From Streptomyces sp. cf386 (GTDB taxonomy: Bacteria; Actinomycetota; Actinomycetes; Streptomycetales; Streptomycetaceae), in contig NZ_FNHV01000012.1 in assembly GCF_900103585.1 (NCBI RefSeq), forward strand, positions 124,001 through 188,000: DNA of 64,000 bases. The letters are read 5' to 3'. Below are positions 47,470 through 56,074 of the stretch, in pieces. The position numbers and the translations under genes were made by a program. Position 1 is the first letter of the stretch; every line of letters begins with the position of its first letter. The notes below the pieces were generated by a model. It searched no databases. It had not been told where the DNA came from and was given only the letters and a program-made list of their open reading frames with translations.

Positions 47470-49125
47470 ATGACCGTTGACAGCGGCTACGCGGACATCT
47501 TCGGGCCGCAGGTGCCGCGCACCGCCGGCGAGGGACAGACAGCGACGTTCGCGCTGGCCTCGGCGGCCTACCGGGACAACGACGTCGAGGCGATCCTCAA
47601 GGCCAACAACGAGTGGCACGAGTCGACCATCAAGCCCGGAAAGATCCCCTTGTTCAAGCCCAGGCTCGGCGAGGCGTTCTCCCGGGCCGTGGTGGACCGC
47701 ATGATCGGCCCTGACCGGAAGCCGCTCATCCAGTCCTTCGGTGCCGAACCCCAGGTCGTCGTCGAGCACTGCCTGGCGGCGAACAACATCCGCAAGGAGC
47801 GCGACAACCGCCTGACGATCGTCATGGTGCTCTCCGGCCTGCTCTTCCTGCCCGGACTCCTCTGCTGGCTACTCGTCTTCCTGCTGCGCACGACCATCGC
47901 CAAGAAGGAGGACAAGCGGGCCGGTGCGCTCGCCACCACGCTGCTCCTCGCGGCGGGCGCCCTTGCCGTGATCTTCCTGATCCGCATGCCGTTCACGGGC
48001 TTCTGGGCCTGGTACGCGCGAGCGTCGGTCATCGCCCCCGTGCTCGGCTGGTTCGTCGCGAAGCAGATCTGCGAGCGCACCGCTAAGGACCTGCGGGAGC
48101 GCTGGGACAGCCTGCTGGCCGGCAGCAGCGTGGGCGCGAAGGTACCGGAGGCGGTGCCGACCAGCCCCACCGAGAGCAGGGCCGAGCAGCTGCGCCAGTC
48201 CCTCGCCAAGCTCAGCGCCGAGCAGCAGTCCAACTCCGTGTTCTACGCCGGGCCCAAGGGGATACTCGGCATGGGCACCCGCTGGGGCAGCTGGCAGCTG
48301 GCCGAGAATTTGGTCCAGGCCGACCCCGACCGGGAGATCCACCCCTTCCGCAGCTGGGATGTCATCCGGTCCATCCACGACCAGCTGCGCATGCTGGAGC
48401 GCGGTCCGCTCAACACCGGTGGTTTTCCCAAGCCTTCGATACGGCACTGGGTCGTCACGCCGATCGCCGAGGGCGCGAAGGCGGTGTCCCGGCCGGAGGG
48501 CACGGACGTCGAGGCGTACCAGGTCAAGTCGCACGCGATACAGGACATCTGCAACAAGCAGCAGTTCGGCAGCGGTGACCGGCACTACCTGGGCGTCCAG
48601 TGGACGCTCTGGGACGGGCAGTTGATCATCACCATGCTGATCACGGTGACCGTGCTGCACGAGACGTTGCGCATCGAGGTGACCGGGCATGCGCTCGGCC
48701 CGGTGAACGGGCTCTTCCAGGAGAAGCCCGAGGCGCCGACCAAGGAGGTCACCAAGTCGCTCAAGCCGTGGGAGACCCGCAAGGTGAAGCTTCCCCTGGT
48801 GAACAGCGACGAGGTGGTCCGGCTGGCGGTGCGGGCACCGATCTCCTGGTATCCGCCGCTGCTCAACTGGCTCGGCGGGACGATAGGGCTGCCCGAGCCG
48901 TTCGGGCTCCGGCATGCCTGGGCGGATCAGCCCTGGCGGCATCGCTTCATGGCCGACGACGCGCTGCGGGCGGCCACGCCGGTGCTGCGGGTGGTGCATG
49001 CCGCGGCGATCAAGGTGCTGGACGAGAACGGCGTGGACACGGAGAAGTTCGGCACGCGCTCGGGATTCCTGAGCACGGCGGTGCAGGATGCGTCACCGCG
49101 AAAGGCCGACGTCTACGACGCGTAG
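47470..49125 (+). CDS. Unknown two-segment membrane protein
   Basis: From the ATG at 47470 (an upstream frame to 47410 adds a poorly supported stretch) it is 551 residues. Two hydrophobic hairpin segments (about 113-137 and 152-173) divide a soluble N-terminus of about 110 residues from a large C-terminal cytoplasmic domain. A further hydrophobic patch (LIITMLITVTVLH) is near residue 380. No catalytic motif is recognised. It follows the EF-G-like gene by 154 bases, with an AT-rich TGATCATTGATCA at 47391-47403 in the gap. It may be specific to streptomycetes. Confidence 0.75.
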   Translation: MTVDSGYADIFGPQVPRTAGEGQTATFALASAAYRDNDVEAILKANNEWHESTIKPGKIPLFKPRLGEAFSRAVVDRMIGPDRKPLIQSFGAEPQVVVEHCLAANNIRKERDNRLTIVMVLSGLLFLPGLLCWLLVFLLRTTIAKKEDKRAGALATTLLLAAGALAVIFLIRMPFTGFWAWYARASVIAPVLGWFVAKQICERTAKDLRERWDSLLAGSSVGAKVPEAVPTSPTESRAEQLRQSLAKLSAEQQSNSVFYAGPKGILGMGTRWGSWQLAENLVQADPDREIHPFRSWDVIRSIHDQLRMLERGPLNTGGFPKPSIRHWVVTPIAEGAKAVSRPEGTDVEAYQVKSHAIQDICNKQQFGSGDRHYLGVQWTLWDGQLIITMLITVTVLHETLRIEVTGHALGPVNGLFQEKPEAPTKEVTKSLKPWETRKVKLPLVNSDEVVRLAVRAPISWYPPLLNWLGGTIGLPEPFGLRHAWADQPWRHRFMADDALRAATPVLRVVHAAAIKVLDENGVDTEKFGTRSGFLSTAVQDASPRKADVYDA

Positions 49126-49169
49126 GCCTCCGGCGGTTGAGCAGCGTGGGTGGGTCTGGGTGACCGTCC

Positions 49170-49223
49170 CTGGGGGCTGCGCCCCCAGACCCCCCTTCGG
49201 CCGGAAGGGCCTCGTCCTCAAAC
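49170..49223 (-). repeat. Dispersed 3'-end repeat, family 2, copy B
   Basis: CTGGGGGC..GCCCCCAG hairpin, a CTTCGGCCG segment and CTCGTCCTCAAAC, related to 42000-42055. It lies 18 bases past the HIT gene stop in the same orientation relative to the gene, and between two convergent genes. Confidence 0.75.
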
Positions 49224-49241
49224 GCCGGACGGGCTGGTTGA

Positions 49242-49790
49242 TCAAGCCGTCGGCCAGGCCTCCGCCAGCATCTTCCGTGTGTCCGCCAGCAGCTGCGGCA
49301 GCACCCGCGTGTGCCCCACGACCGGCATGAAGTTCGTGTCGCCGCCCCAGCGCGGGACGATGTGCTGGTGGAGGTGGGCCGCGATGCCGGCGCCGGCGAC
49401 CGTGCCCTGGTTCATGCCGATGTTGAAGCCGTGGGCGCCGGAGGCGGTGCGCAGGGCCGTCATCGCCTGCTTGGTCAGGGCGGCCAGTTCGATGGTCTCC
49501 GGCTCGGTGAGGTCGGTGTAGTCGGCGACATGGCGGTAGGGCACGACCATGAGGTGGCCGCCGTTGTACGGGTAGAGGTTGAGGACCGCGTACACCTGCT
49601 CGCCGCGCTTGACGATCAGCCCGTCCTCGTCGGATTTGGCCGGGATCGAGCAGAAGGGGCAGCCGTCGTCAGCGCCGGGACCGGTCGGCTTGTTCTCACC
49701 CTGGATGTAGGCCATCCGATGGGGCGTCCACAGGCGCTGGAACGCGTCCTGGATCCCCACTCCCCACTGCTGCTCCGGCTCACTCGTCAT
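49242..49790 (-). CDS. HIT-family protein, probable Ap4A phosphorylase/hydrolase
   Basis: From the ATG at 49790 it is 182 residues. The histidine triad is His139-x-His141-x-His143 (AHLHQHIVPRW), and Cys44/Cys47 (CPFCS) suggest a bound zinc. In M. tuberculosis the gene at this position (between thrS and pgsA) encodes a diadenosine tetraphosphate phosphorylase. The same activity is likely but inferred. Here the neighbourhood is loosened by a potassium channel and an EF-G-like gene inserted between thrS, this gene and pgsA. Confidence 0.9.
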   Translation of the reverse strand: MTSEPEQQWGVGIQDAFQRLWTPHRMAYIQGENKPTGPGADDGCPFCSIPAKSDEDGLIVKRGEQVYAVLNLYPYNGGHLMVVPYRHVADYTDLTEPETIELAALTKQAMTALRTASGAHGFNIGMNQGTVAGAGIAAHLHQHIVPRWGGDTNFMPVVGHTRVLPQLLADTRKMLAEAWPTA

Positions 49791-49868
49791 GCGTGCAGCA
49801 TATGGCTTCGTCCGTTCGCGGCGTGTCGCCGGGGCGACGGGAGGGCGGCGACCGGACAAGCTGGGCCA

Positions 49869-50528
49869 GTGGACGACGACAGCCCTTACGCCCGCTGGGA
49901 GCAGCGCACCGAGATCCCGCTGTTCCTGGCTTCGCTGGTCTTCCTGACCGCCTATGCAGCCCGTGTGCTTGCTGTGAGCATGCCGCCCTTCTGGAAGGAC
50001 GTGTGCCTGTACACGATGATCGCGCTCTGGCTGCTGTTCGCCGTGGACTACGCCGTGCGCTGGCGGCTCTTCGGGGGGCGCTTCCTGCACTTCGCCAGGA
50101 CCCACTTCCTGCACACGGTCGTGGTCATCCTGCCGCTCCTGCGGCCGCTGCGGATCGTGCCGCTCTACGACGTGATCCAGCGTCGGCAGGGGCAGCCCCG
50201 GATCTCGCTGCACGGGCGCGTGATCGCTTACGCGAGCCTGGCGACCCTGCTGCTCGGCTTCGCCGGTGCCCTCGCCGTCTTCCAAGCCGAACGTGGGGCG
50301 CCCGGCGCCACCATGCGGACGTTCGGGGACGCGGTGTGGTGGGCCGCCGAGACCCTCAGCACGGTCGGTTACGGCGACATCACCCCGGTGACCGCACGCG
50401 GCCGGACGATCGCGATGGGGATGATGGCCGGCGGGCTGGCCCTGCTCGGCGCGGTGACGGGATCGTTCTCTTCCTGGCTGCTGCAGATCTTCTCCCGCGA
50501 GAGCGACAATAAGCCCCCGGAGAGCTGA
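49869..50528 (+). CDS. Potassium channel-family protein
   Basis: From a GTG at 49869 it is 219 residues; the ribosome binding site is weak, so the start is tentative. It has several membrane segments (about 17-35, 47-63, 79-93, 119-138, 175-195), a charged linker reminiscent of an S4-S5 segment (LRPLRIVPLYDVIQRR), a pore helix and the selectivity filter TVGYGD (165-170). This matches a small voltage-sensor-like potassium channel rather than the two-segment KcsA form. It diverges from the HIT gene and converges with thrS. Confidence 0.85.
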   Translation: MDDDSPYARWEQRTEIPLFLASLVFLTAYAARVLAVSMPPFWKDVCLYTMIALWLLFAVDYAVRWRLFGGRFLHFARTHFLHTVVVILPLLRPLRIVPLYDVIQRRQGQPRISLHGRVIAYASLATLLLGFAGALAVFQAERGAPGATMRTFGDAVWWAAETLSTVGYGDITPVTARGRTIAMGMMAGGLALLGAVTGSFSSWLLQIFSRESDNKPPES

Positions 50529-50542
50529 ATCTCCGGGGGCTT
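50511..50542. terminator. Bidirectional terminator between the channel gene and thrS
   Basis: A perfect 13-bp stem AAGCCCCCGGAGA/TCTCCGGGGGCTT (50511-50523 with 50530-50542) with a six-base loop. It includes the channel stop codon and lies 15 bases after the thrS stop. Confidence 0.85.
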
Positions 50543-50556
50543 CCTGAGCTGTCGGA

Positions 50557-52533
50557 TCAGACCTGCGCCCGCTCCTCGACCACCTTCGCGATCTTCGCGA
50601 TGGCCTCGTCGAACGGGATGCCGTTCTCCTGCGAGCCGTCGCGGTAGCGGAAGGACACGGCGTTGTTGGCCATGTCGTCGTCGCCCGCGATGACCATGAA
50701 GGGCACCTTCTGCTTCTGGGCGTTGCGGATCTTCTTCTGCATCCGGTCGGAGGACGAGTCGACCTCGACCCGCAGGCCCTTCCGCTTGGCCGCCGCGGCG
50801 AACTTCGCCAGGTAGTCCACGTGCCCGTCGCCGATCGGGATGCCGATCGCCTGGACCGGGGCCAGCCACGCCGGGAAGGCGCCCGCGTAGTGCTCCAGCA
50901 GCACCGCGAAGAAACGCTCGATGGAGCCGAACAGGGCGCGGTGGATCATGACCGGGCGCTGCTTGGAGCCGTCCGCCGAGGTGTACTCCAGATCGAAGCG
51001 CTCCGGCAGGTTGAAGTCGAGCTGGATCGTCGACATCTGCCAGGTGCGGCCGATGGCGTCCTTGGTCTGGACGGAGATCTTCGGCCCGTAGAAGGCGGCG
51101 CCGCCCGGGTCGGGAACCAGGGGCAGGCCCTGCTTCTCGGCGACCTGGCGCAGCGTCTCGGTCGCCTCCTCCCAGACCTCGTCGGAGCCGACGAACTTCT
51201 CCGGGTCCTTGGTGGACAGCTCCAGGTAGAAGTCGGTCAGGCCGTAGTCGCGGAGCAGGCCGAGGACGAAGGTGAGCGTCTTGTCGAGCTCCTCCGACAT
51301 CTGCTCACGGGTGCAGTAGATGTGCGCGTCGTCCTGCGTGAAGCCACGCGCGCGGGTGAGGCCGTGCACGACGCCCGACTTCTCGTACCGGTACACGGTG
51401 CCGAACTCGAAGAGGCGCAGCGGCAGTTCACGGTAGGAACGCCCGCGCGCGTCGAAGATCAGGTTGTGCATCGGGCAGTTCATGGGCTTGAGGTAGTAGT
51501 CCACGCCCTCGTCGAGCTGCATGGGCGGGTACATGCCCTCGGCGTACCAGTCCAGGTGCCCGGACGTCTCGAAGAGCTTCCCCTTCGTCGCGTGCGGGGT
51601 GTAGACGAACTCGTAGCCCTCTTCCTCGTGGCGGCGGCGCGAGTAGTCCTCCATCACACGGCGGACGATGCCGCCCTTGGGGTGGAAGACCGCGAGGCCG
51701 GAGCCGATCTGCTCCGGGATGGAGAACAGGTCGAGTTCATTGCCCAGCTTGCGGTGGTCGCGCTTCTCGGCCTCGGCGAGGAAGTCCAGGTAGCCCTTGA
51801 GCTCGTCCTTGGAGGGCCAGGCGGTGCCGTAGATGCGCTGGAGCATCGGGTTCTTCTCGCTGCCGCGCCAGTAGGCGGCGGCGTTGCGCATCAGCTTGAA
51901 CGCCGGGATCGCGCGGGTCGACGGCAGGTGGGGACCGCGGCAGAGGTCCTTCCAGCACAGGTCGCCGGTCTTGGCGTCCAGGTTGTCGTAGATCGTCAGC
52001 TCACCGGCGCCGACCTCGACGTCCGCGCCGTCGTCGCTGGACGCGGAGCCCTTGAGGCCGATCAGCTCCAGCTTGTAGGGCTCGGCGGCGAGCTCCTCGC
52101 GGGCGGCCTCGTCGGTGACGACGCGGCGGGCGAACTTCTGCCCGCGCTTCTGGATCTCCTGCATCTTCTTCTCGATGGCCTTGAGATCCTCGGGCGTGAA
52201 CGGCTTCTCGACGTCGAAGTCGTAGTAGAAGCCGTCCTTGACGGGCGGGCCGATGCCCAGCTTGGCCTCGGGGAACAGCTCCTGCACGGCCTGCGCCATC
52301 ACATGCGCGGTGGAGTGGCGCAGGATGTTCAGGCCGTCCTCGGAGGAGATCTCGACGCCCTCGACCTCCTCGCCCTCGGAGAGCACGTACGACAGATCCC
52401 TGAGCTCGCCGCCCACGCGCGCGGCGATGATCGAGCGCTCGCCGGCGAAGAGGTCGGCGGCCGTAGTCCCCGTTGTCACCACGCGCTCTTCCCGCTCGGA
52501 ATCGCGTTGGATGATCACACGGACGTCTGACAC
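50557..52533 (-). CDS. thrS: Threonyl-tRNA synthetase
   Basis: The GTG at 52533 with AGGAGAG upstream gives 658 residues. Domain order: TGS (about 1-65), editing domain with HxxxH in RHSTAHVMAQA, catalytic class II core with the zinc ligand Cys in KPMNCPMHNLIF and motif 2 (RLFEFGTVYRYEKSG), and the anticodon-binding domain at the C-terminus. An extended upstream frame to 53124 overlaps the next gene and is not used. Confidence 0.97.
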   Translation of the reverse strand: MSDVRVIIQRDSEREERVVTTGTTAADLFAGERSIIAARVGGELRDLSYVLSEGEEVEGVEISSEDGLNILRHSTAHVMAQAVQELFPEAKLGIGPPVKDGFYYDFDVEKPFTPEDLKAIEKKMQEIQKRGQKFARRVVTDEAAREELAAEPYKLELIGLKGSASSDDGADVEVGAGELTIYDNLDAKTGDLCWKDLCRGPHLPSTRAIPAFKLMRNAAAYWRGSEKNPMLQRIYGTAWPSKDELKGYLDFLAEAEKRDHRKLGNELDLFSIPEQIGSGLAVFHPKGGIVRRVMEDYSRRRHEEEGYEFVYTPHATKGKLFETSGHLDWYAEGMYPPMQLDEGVDYYLKPMNCPMHNLIFDARGRSYRELPLRLFEFGTVYRYEKSGVVHGLTRARGFTQDDAHIYCTREQMSEELDKTLTFVLGLLRDYGLTDFYLELSTKDPEKFVGSDEVWEEATETLRQVAEKQGLPLVPDPGGAAFYGPKISVQTKDAIGRTWQMSTIQLDFNLPERFDLEYTSADGSKQRPVMIHRALFGSIERFFAVLLEHYAGAFPAWLAPVQAIGIPIGDGHVDYLAKFAAAAKRKGLRVEVDSSSDRMQKKIRNAQKQKVPFMVIAGDDDMANNAVSFRYRDGSQENGIPFDEAIAKIAKVVEERAQV

Positions 52534-52655
52534 CGGTCTCTCCTGACTGAAGGTGGGATGCGGCGCCATACCAGGAGCGCGCGCATTACGCGATCGTACC
52601 GACCCCGGACGGCTGACCGCGAAACGGTCACCCTCGGCCCACCCGGCCCGCGCCC

Positions 52656-53885
52656 TCAGTCCTCCCGCTCGTCCCCGCCGCACGCCTCCTCGAAGAAGTC
52701 CAGATCCTCCTGGAGCGACTTCATCAGCCGGTCCCGCTCGGCCTCGTCCACCTGTACCGGCACGACGCCGGAGGCCCCGGTGAGCTTGCGGAAGCCGCCC
52801 CGGCTCTCCAGGCGCCCGTGCACCCGCACCGGCAGCCCGACGAGGTGCGCGTGCCCGGCGATGCGGTACGACTCCTCGTCCAGCGTCAGCCGGACGTGCG
52901 GCACCTCGGCGCCCGCGATGACGCGCAGCCGTACGGTGCCCTCCCCGCGCGGCCCCGACCTGCGCATCCGTACGACCGCACCCGTGAGCCTGACCGGCAC
53001 GGACGGTTCCTCGCGTGAATAGCGGGCCCCGGCCTCGCGCAGCACGGGCAGATCGCCCGGCGAGAACTCGACGGGCTCGACACCGGCCGCGCAGCCCTCG
53101 GGCACACCGGCGGCGGGCGCCCACTCGACGGCGATGCGCGCGCCCTCCGTACCGCGCACGAGGGCGATGAGGGCCTCGGTGAGCTCGCGGCTGACGCCCG
53201 CCTCGACGGCGCCGTCGAAGGCGTCCATGCCGCCGGTGGCCCGCTGGTAGTCAATGGCCTCGCGGGCGGCGTACAGCGCCTGGTGGAGGCGTACGGCGAG
53301 CAGGCGCCCCGTGCCGACGGGCATGAAGGCGGTGAGGCCGCAGCCGTCCGCCGCGGAGCCGACGAGGACGCTCTCCATCATCGCGGCGGCCGTGCGACGG
53401 TGCCGGGCGCCGTAGTACCCGGCACGCGCGCGTGTGGCGAGCGCCGCGGCGAGGAGCATCTGGCGGGCGGCGCTGCGCAGTTCCTCCTCGACGGTCCAGG
53501 GCGATGCCCCGGCCGGCCCGCTCGGCGCGTCCCGCCACCAGCGGACCTCGTCGCTGGGCACGGCGAGCCCGACCAGCACCTCGCGCGCGGAGGGCATGCC
53601 GCTGCGGGACAGGGCGATGAGCGCCTCGCCGAGCAGGTCCTCGCTGTCGGGGAAGGCGCGGGACTCGGGGACGAGCAGGCTCGTGCCGTTGCCGCCCGGT
53701 CCGGGCGGGGTCCAGCGGCCGTAGCGTCCCGCCGCTCCCCCGCGCCGCTGCCAGCCGTGCCGGTGCAGCAGGGCGCTGAGCACGGCGGGGTCGACCTCGC
53801 CGGGCTCGGGGGGACGGTCCCAGGACGCCTCGACCGGGTGCGGCCTCGCTGGTCGTACCGGCTCCTCCAGGGGGCGGTGCGTCAT
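52656..53885 (-). CDS. Unknown soluble protein coupled to the DUF4365 gene
   Basis: From the ATG at 53885, which overlaps the DUF4365 stop (ATGA), it is 409 residues. No membrane segment or known catalytic motif is seen. The protein is Ala/Arg/Glu-rich and mostly helical in the middle (REVLVGLAVPSDEVRWWRD; ELRSAARQMLLAAALATRARAG split by short loops), with a beta-rich C-terminal third and an acidic end. The tight coupling suggests it works with the upstream protein. I recognise homologues only as streptomycete hypotheticals. Confidence 0.7.
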   Translation of the reverse strand: MTHRPLEEPVRPARPHPVEASWDRPPEPGEVDPAVLSALLHRHGWQRRGGAAGRYGRWTPPGPGGNGTSLLVPESRAFPDSEDLLGEALIALSRSGMPSAREVLVGLAVPSDEVRWWRDAPSGPAGASPWTVEEELRSAARQMLLAAALATRARAGYYGARHRRTAAAMMESVLVGSAADGCGLTAFMPVGTGRLLAVRLHQALYAAREAIDYQRATGGMDAFDGAVEAGVSRELTEALIALVRGTEGARIAVEWAPAAGVPEGCAAGVEPVEFSPGDLPVLREAGARYSREEPSVPVRLTGAVVRMRRSGPRGEGTVRLRVIAGAEVPHVRLTLDEESYRIAGHAHLVGLPVRVHGRLESRGGFRKLTGASGVVPVQVDEAERDRLMKSLQEDLDFFEEACGGDERED

Positions 53886-54448
53886 GGTTTGCCTCCCGTC
53901 CCGGCCCGCGTCATGATCTCGCAGAGCGCCCGGTCGTCGAAGATGCGTGAGGTCGGTATCCGCACGGTGGTGCGGCGCCGCCCGGTGATCGGGTGCCCGG
54001 CCAGGTTGACCCAGTAGCAGCAGTGCCGCAGGTCGAGCCGGTCGTGGCCGGCCCGCAGCCACTGCTCCTGCGACCTCGGGACGATCATCACGACCAGGAT
54101 CTTGTGCACTGAGACCGGCGTGCGGGCGAGCTTCGCCAGATGGGCGTTGTCGAGGGTGAACGAGAAGAAGCGGCCGGGCGGGTTCGGCGCAAGCTGGTAG
54201 GTCGCCTTGAGCTGGACCTTGATGGTGACCTCGTCGTCGACCGTGTGGCCGGGCGCGCTGTGGCTGACGTGCCAGTCGATGCCGTTGTCCGGGAACGGCT
54301 GCGACAGCGAGCACCCGGCCGCCGCCGCGACCGCGTGCAGATAACCCACCTGCAGTGTCTCCATGCAGGCGGTAGTGGCGAGTGAACCGCGATGGGGGCC
54401 CGTGCGTTCGGGCAGCAGCCCGCCCCGCTCGGGCTGCGCTATCGCCAT
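53882..54448 (-). CDS. DUF4365-like protein, possible nuclease fold
   Basis: From the ATG at 54448 with GGAAGG nine bases upstream it is 188 residues. The core pattern G-I-D58-W, then Q79-L-K81 in IKVQLKATYQ, resembles the D...(E/Q)-x-K arrangement of restriction-endonuclease-like folds and the DUF4365 family. No partner methylase or toxin is adjacent. The following gene overlaps it. The long frame that extends to 55705 is an artefact running antisense through the exonuclease gene and tRNA. Confidence 0.7.
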   Translation of the reverse strand: MAIAQPERGGLLPERTGPHRGSLATTACMETLQVGYLHAVAAAAGCSLSQPFPDNGIDWHVSHSAPGHTVDDEVTIKVQLKATYQLAPNPPGRFFSFTLDNAHLAKLARTPVSVHKILVVMIVPRSQEQWLRAGHDRLDLRHCCYWVNLAGHPITGRRRTTVRIPTSRIFDDRALCEIMTRAGTGGKP

Positions 54449-54616
54449 GACCAACAGCCTTCCGCGCCAGGTGAATCCCCGTACCGGGCCGCTGAACTGC
54501 GTAGACCCGCACTCCTGTTGTGTCCTTCCGGCGTACGGCGCAAACGGGCCGGGTATCACCAAACGGGCAGAAGACGGTACGTCAGCTGCCGTGGGTGAAC
54601 GAGGGGTTGTGTAGGT

Positions 54617-55342
54617 ATGGCGTGCTGGTATGAGGGCCCGCTGGCGGCATTCGACACGGAGACGACAGGCGTGGACGTCGAGACCGACCGGATCGTTTCG
54701 GCGGCCGTCGTCGTCCAGGACGCGCCCGGAACCCGGCCACGGGCGACCCAATGGCTGGTGAACCCGGGCGTGCCGGTGCCGGAGGCGGCGACGGCGGTAC
54801 ACGGACTGACGGAGGATCATCTCCAGCGCAACGGCCGCTGGCCGGCGCCGGTGATGCAGGAGATAGTCGAGGAACTGGCCGGACAGGCGACGGTGGGCCG
54901 GCCGATAGTGGTGATGAACGCACCATTCGATCTGACGCTGCTGGACCGCGAGTTGCGCCGGCATCGCGCGTCGTCCCTGGACCGCTGGTTCGAGACGACG
55001 CCCCTGCTGGTGCTCGATCCACGCGTCCTGGACAAGCATTTGGACCGCTATCGCAAGGGTCGCCGCACCCTGACCGACCTGTGCGCGCACTACGGCGTCA
55101 CGCTGGAGGGCGCGCACGACGCGGCGGCCGACGCACTGGCCTCGCTGGAGGTCGTCCGGGCGGTGGGGCGCCGTTTCGCCGCGCGCCTGGAGCGCCTGTC
55201 CCCCGCCGAACTGCACACGCTCCAGGCGGTGTGGCACGCGGCACAGGCACGCGGCCTGCAGGCGTGGTTCGCCCGCAGCGGCAGCGAGGAAGCGGTGGAC
55301 CCGGCGTGGCCACTGCGGCCGGACCTGCCGGCGGCGGCATGA
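54617..55342 (+). CDS. DnaQ-like 3'-5' exonuclease (DEDDh)
   Basis: The 241-residue protein begins at an ATG with GAGGGG upstream. The three exonuclease motifs are in order: Exo I Asp13-Thr-Glu15 (FDTETTG), Exo II NAPFDLTLLDREL, and Exo III GAHDAAADALAS with the catalytic His and Asp. There is no polymerase-binding extension, so it is a stand-alone exonuclease rather than the polymerase III epsilon subunit proper. It diverges from the DUF4365 gene across 168 bases. Confidence 0.9.
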   Translation: MACWYEGPLAAFDTETTGVDVETDRIVSAAVVVQDAPGTRPRATQWLVNPGVPVPEAATAVHGLTEDHLQRNGRWPAPVMQEIVEELAGQATVGRPIVVMNAPFDLTLLDRELRRHRASSLDRWFETTPLLVLDPRVLDKHLDRYRKGRRTLTDLCAHYGVTLEGAHDAAADALASLEVVRAVGRRFAARLERLSPAELHTLQAVWHAAQARGLQAWFARSGSEEAVDPAWPLRPDLPAAA

Positions 55343-55371
55343 GCGAAACGGGTCCGCGACGACACAAAAAA

Positions 55372-55395
55372 GCCGGTCCGCTGTGGCGGACCGGC
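55372..55395. terminator. Bidirectional terminator between exonuclease gene and tRNA-Val
   Basis: GCCGGTCCGC (55372-55381) pairs with GCGGACCGGC (55386-55395) around a TGTG loop. The plus strand continues CTTTC and the minus strand TTTTTT, so it can end both the exonuclease transcript and the tRNA transcript. Confidence 0.9.
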
Positions 55396-55404
55396 CTTTC
55401 CCGG

Positions 55405-55476
55405 TGGGCGATACTGGGTTCGAACCAGTGACCTCTTCGGTGTGAACGAAGCGCTCTCCCACTGAGCTAATCGCCC
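55405..55476 (-). tRNA. tRNA-Val (CAC)
   Basis: The 72-base cloverleaf has a 7-bp acceptor stem (GGGCGAT/ATCGCCC), a D arm GCTC/GAGC, an anticodon stem CTTCG/CGAAG around the loop TTCACAC giving anticodon CAC, and a T arm ACTGG-TTCGAAC-CCAGT. CCA is not encoded. It reads the common Streptomyces valine codon GUG. It lies 39 bases downstream of the SRPBCC gene on the same strand. Confidence 0.97.
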
Positions 55477-55515
55477 GGGAACGCACTGAACCATACAGGT
55501 CCCGGCGCGTTTCCT

Positions 55516-55974
55516 TCAAACCGCTTGATGACCACCGGCCAAGTAGGCCGCCAGTCCCCGCCGCCCGGACCGCATCATCAGCCAGTGGTTGGCGCGGAAG
55601 ACGGGCCGCCCGGGGACGGCGAGACGCCGCAACAACGGCTTGTTCACATCGACGACCTGGTCGTAGCGAGCCAAGGTCCCGCCGGCATGCGAGGTGACCG
55701 TCCACCGTGCCCAGCCGTCGATGTCCCCGGACATGGCGATCTCCAGCACTCCGGCCTCCCGGTCCCGCCGCACCTCGCGCGCGGTGAAGACCATGTCGTA
55801 CGGCAGGACGGAGCGGATCGTGATCACGCCGGTGGTCTCATCGAGTTTGGTCACCGTTCGCACCTGGGGCCACCAACGGGGGTAGTCCTCGGCCTGTTCC
55901 AGCAGGTCGTAGACGGTGGCGGGAGGCGCGGGCAGGGCCCACAGGCTGCGGAAGCGGTAGTGGCTCCAGTCCAT
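55516..55974 (-). CDS. SRPBCC (polyketide cyclase/START-like) protein
   Basis: The ATG at 55974 gives 152 residues (MDWSHYRFRSLWAL). The sequence has the helix-grip pattern PAPPATVYDLLEQAEDYPRWWP at the N-terminus (split PAPPATVYDLL and EDYPRWWP), a central beta-sheet and a long C-terminal helix ending LAAYLAG. Such proteins bind hydrophobic ligands in a cavity; no ligand can be named. It diverges from the large membrane protein gene. Confidence 0.85.
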   Translation of the reverse strand: MDWSHYRFRSLWALPAPPATVYDLLEQAEDYPRWWPQVRTVTKLDETTGVITIRSVLPYDMVFTAREVRRDREAGVLEIAMSGDIDGWARWTVTSHAGGTLARYDQVVDVNKPLLRRLAVPGRPVFRANHWLMMRSGRRGLAAYLAGGHQAV

Positions 55975-56012
55975 GGGCCGAGTCTGCCCCGATCGGCGGG
56001 TCTGCGCGGTAC

Positions 56013-56040
56013 CTGAGTACGTTCTGAGTACGCGCACTCA
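56013..56040. promoter_or_regulatory. Putative operator: 11-bp direct repeats plus palindrome
   Basis: CTGAGTACG occurs at 56013 and again at 56024, exactly 11 bases (one helical turn) apart. The second copy is part of the near-palindrome TGAGTACGCGCACTCA (56025-56040). It lies between the divergent starts at 55974 and 56075, a place expected for a regulator site. No regulator gene is nearby. Confidence 0.5.
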
Positions 56041-56074
56041 TGCCATAGGACGTGACGCGGACCACACTCCAGGC

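Noticed and set aside
52656..55342. A complete restriction-modification or toxin-antitoxin system around the DUF4365-like gene
   Set aside because: No methylase, specificity subunit or recognisable antitoxin is present; only the gene pair itself is reported.
53882..55705. A 607-residue minus-strand frame that would fuse the DUF4365-like protein to a long N-terminus
   Set aside because: The extra part runs through the tRNA and antisense to the exonuclease gene; a good ribosome binding site supports the start at 54448.
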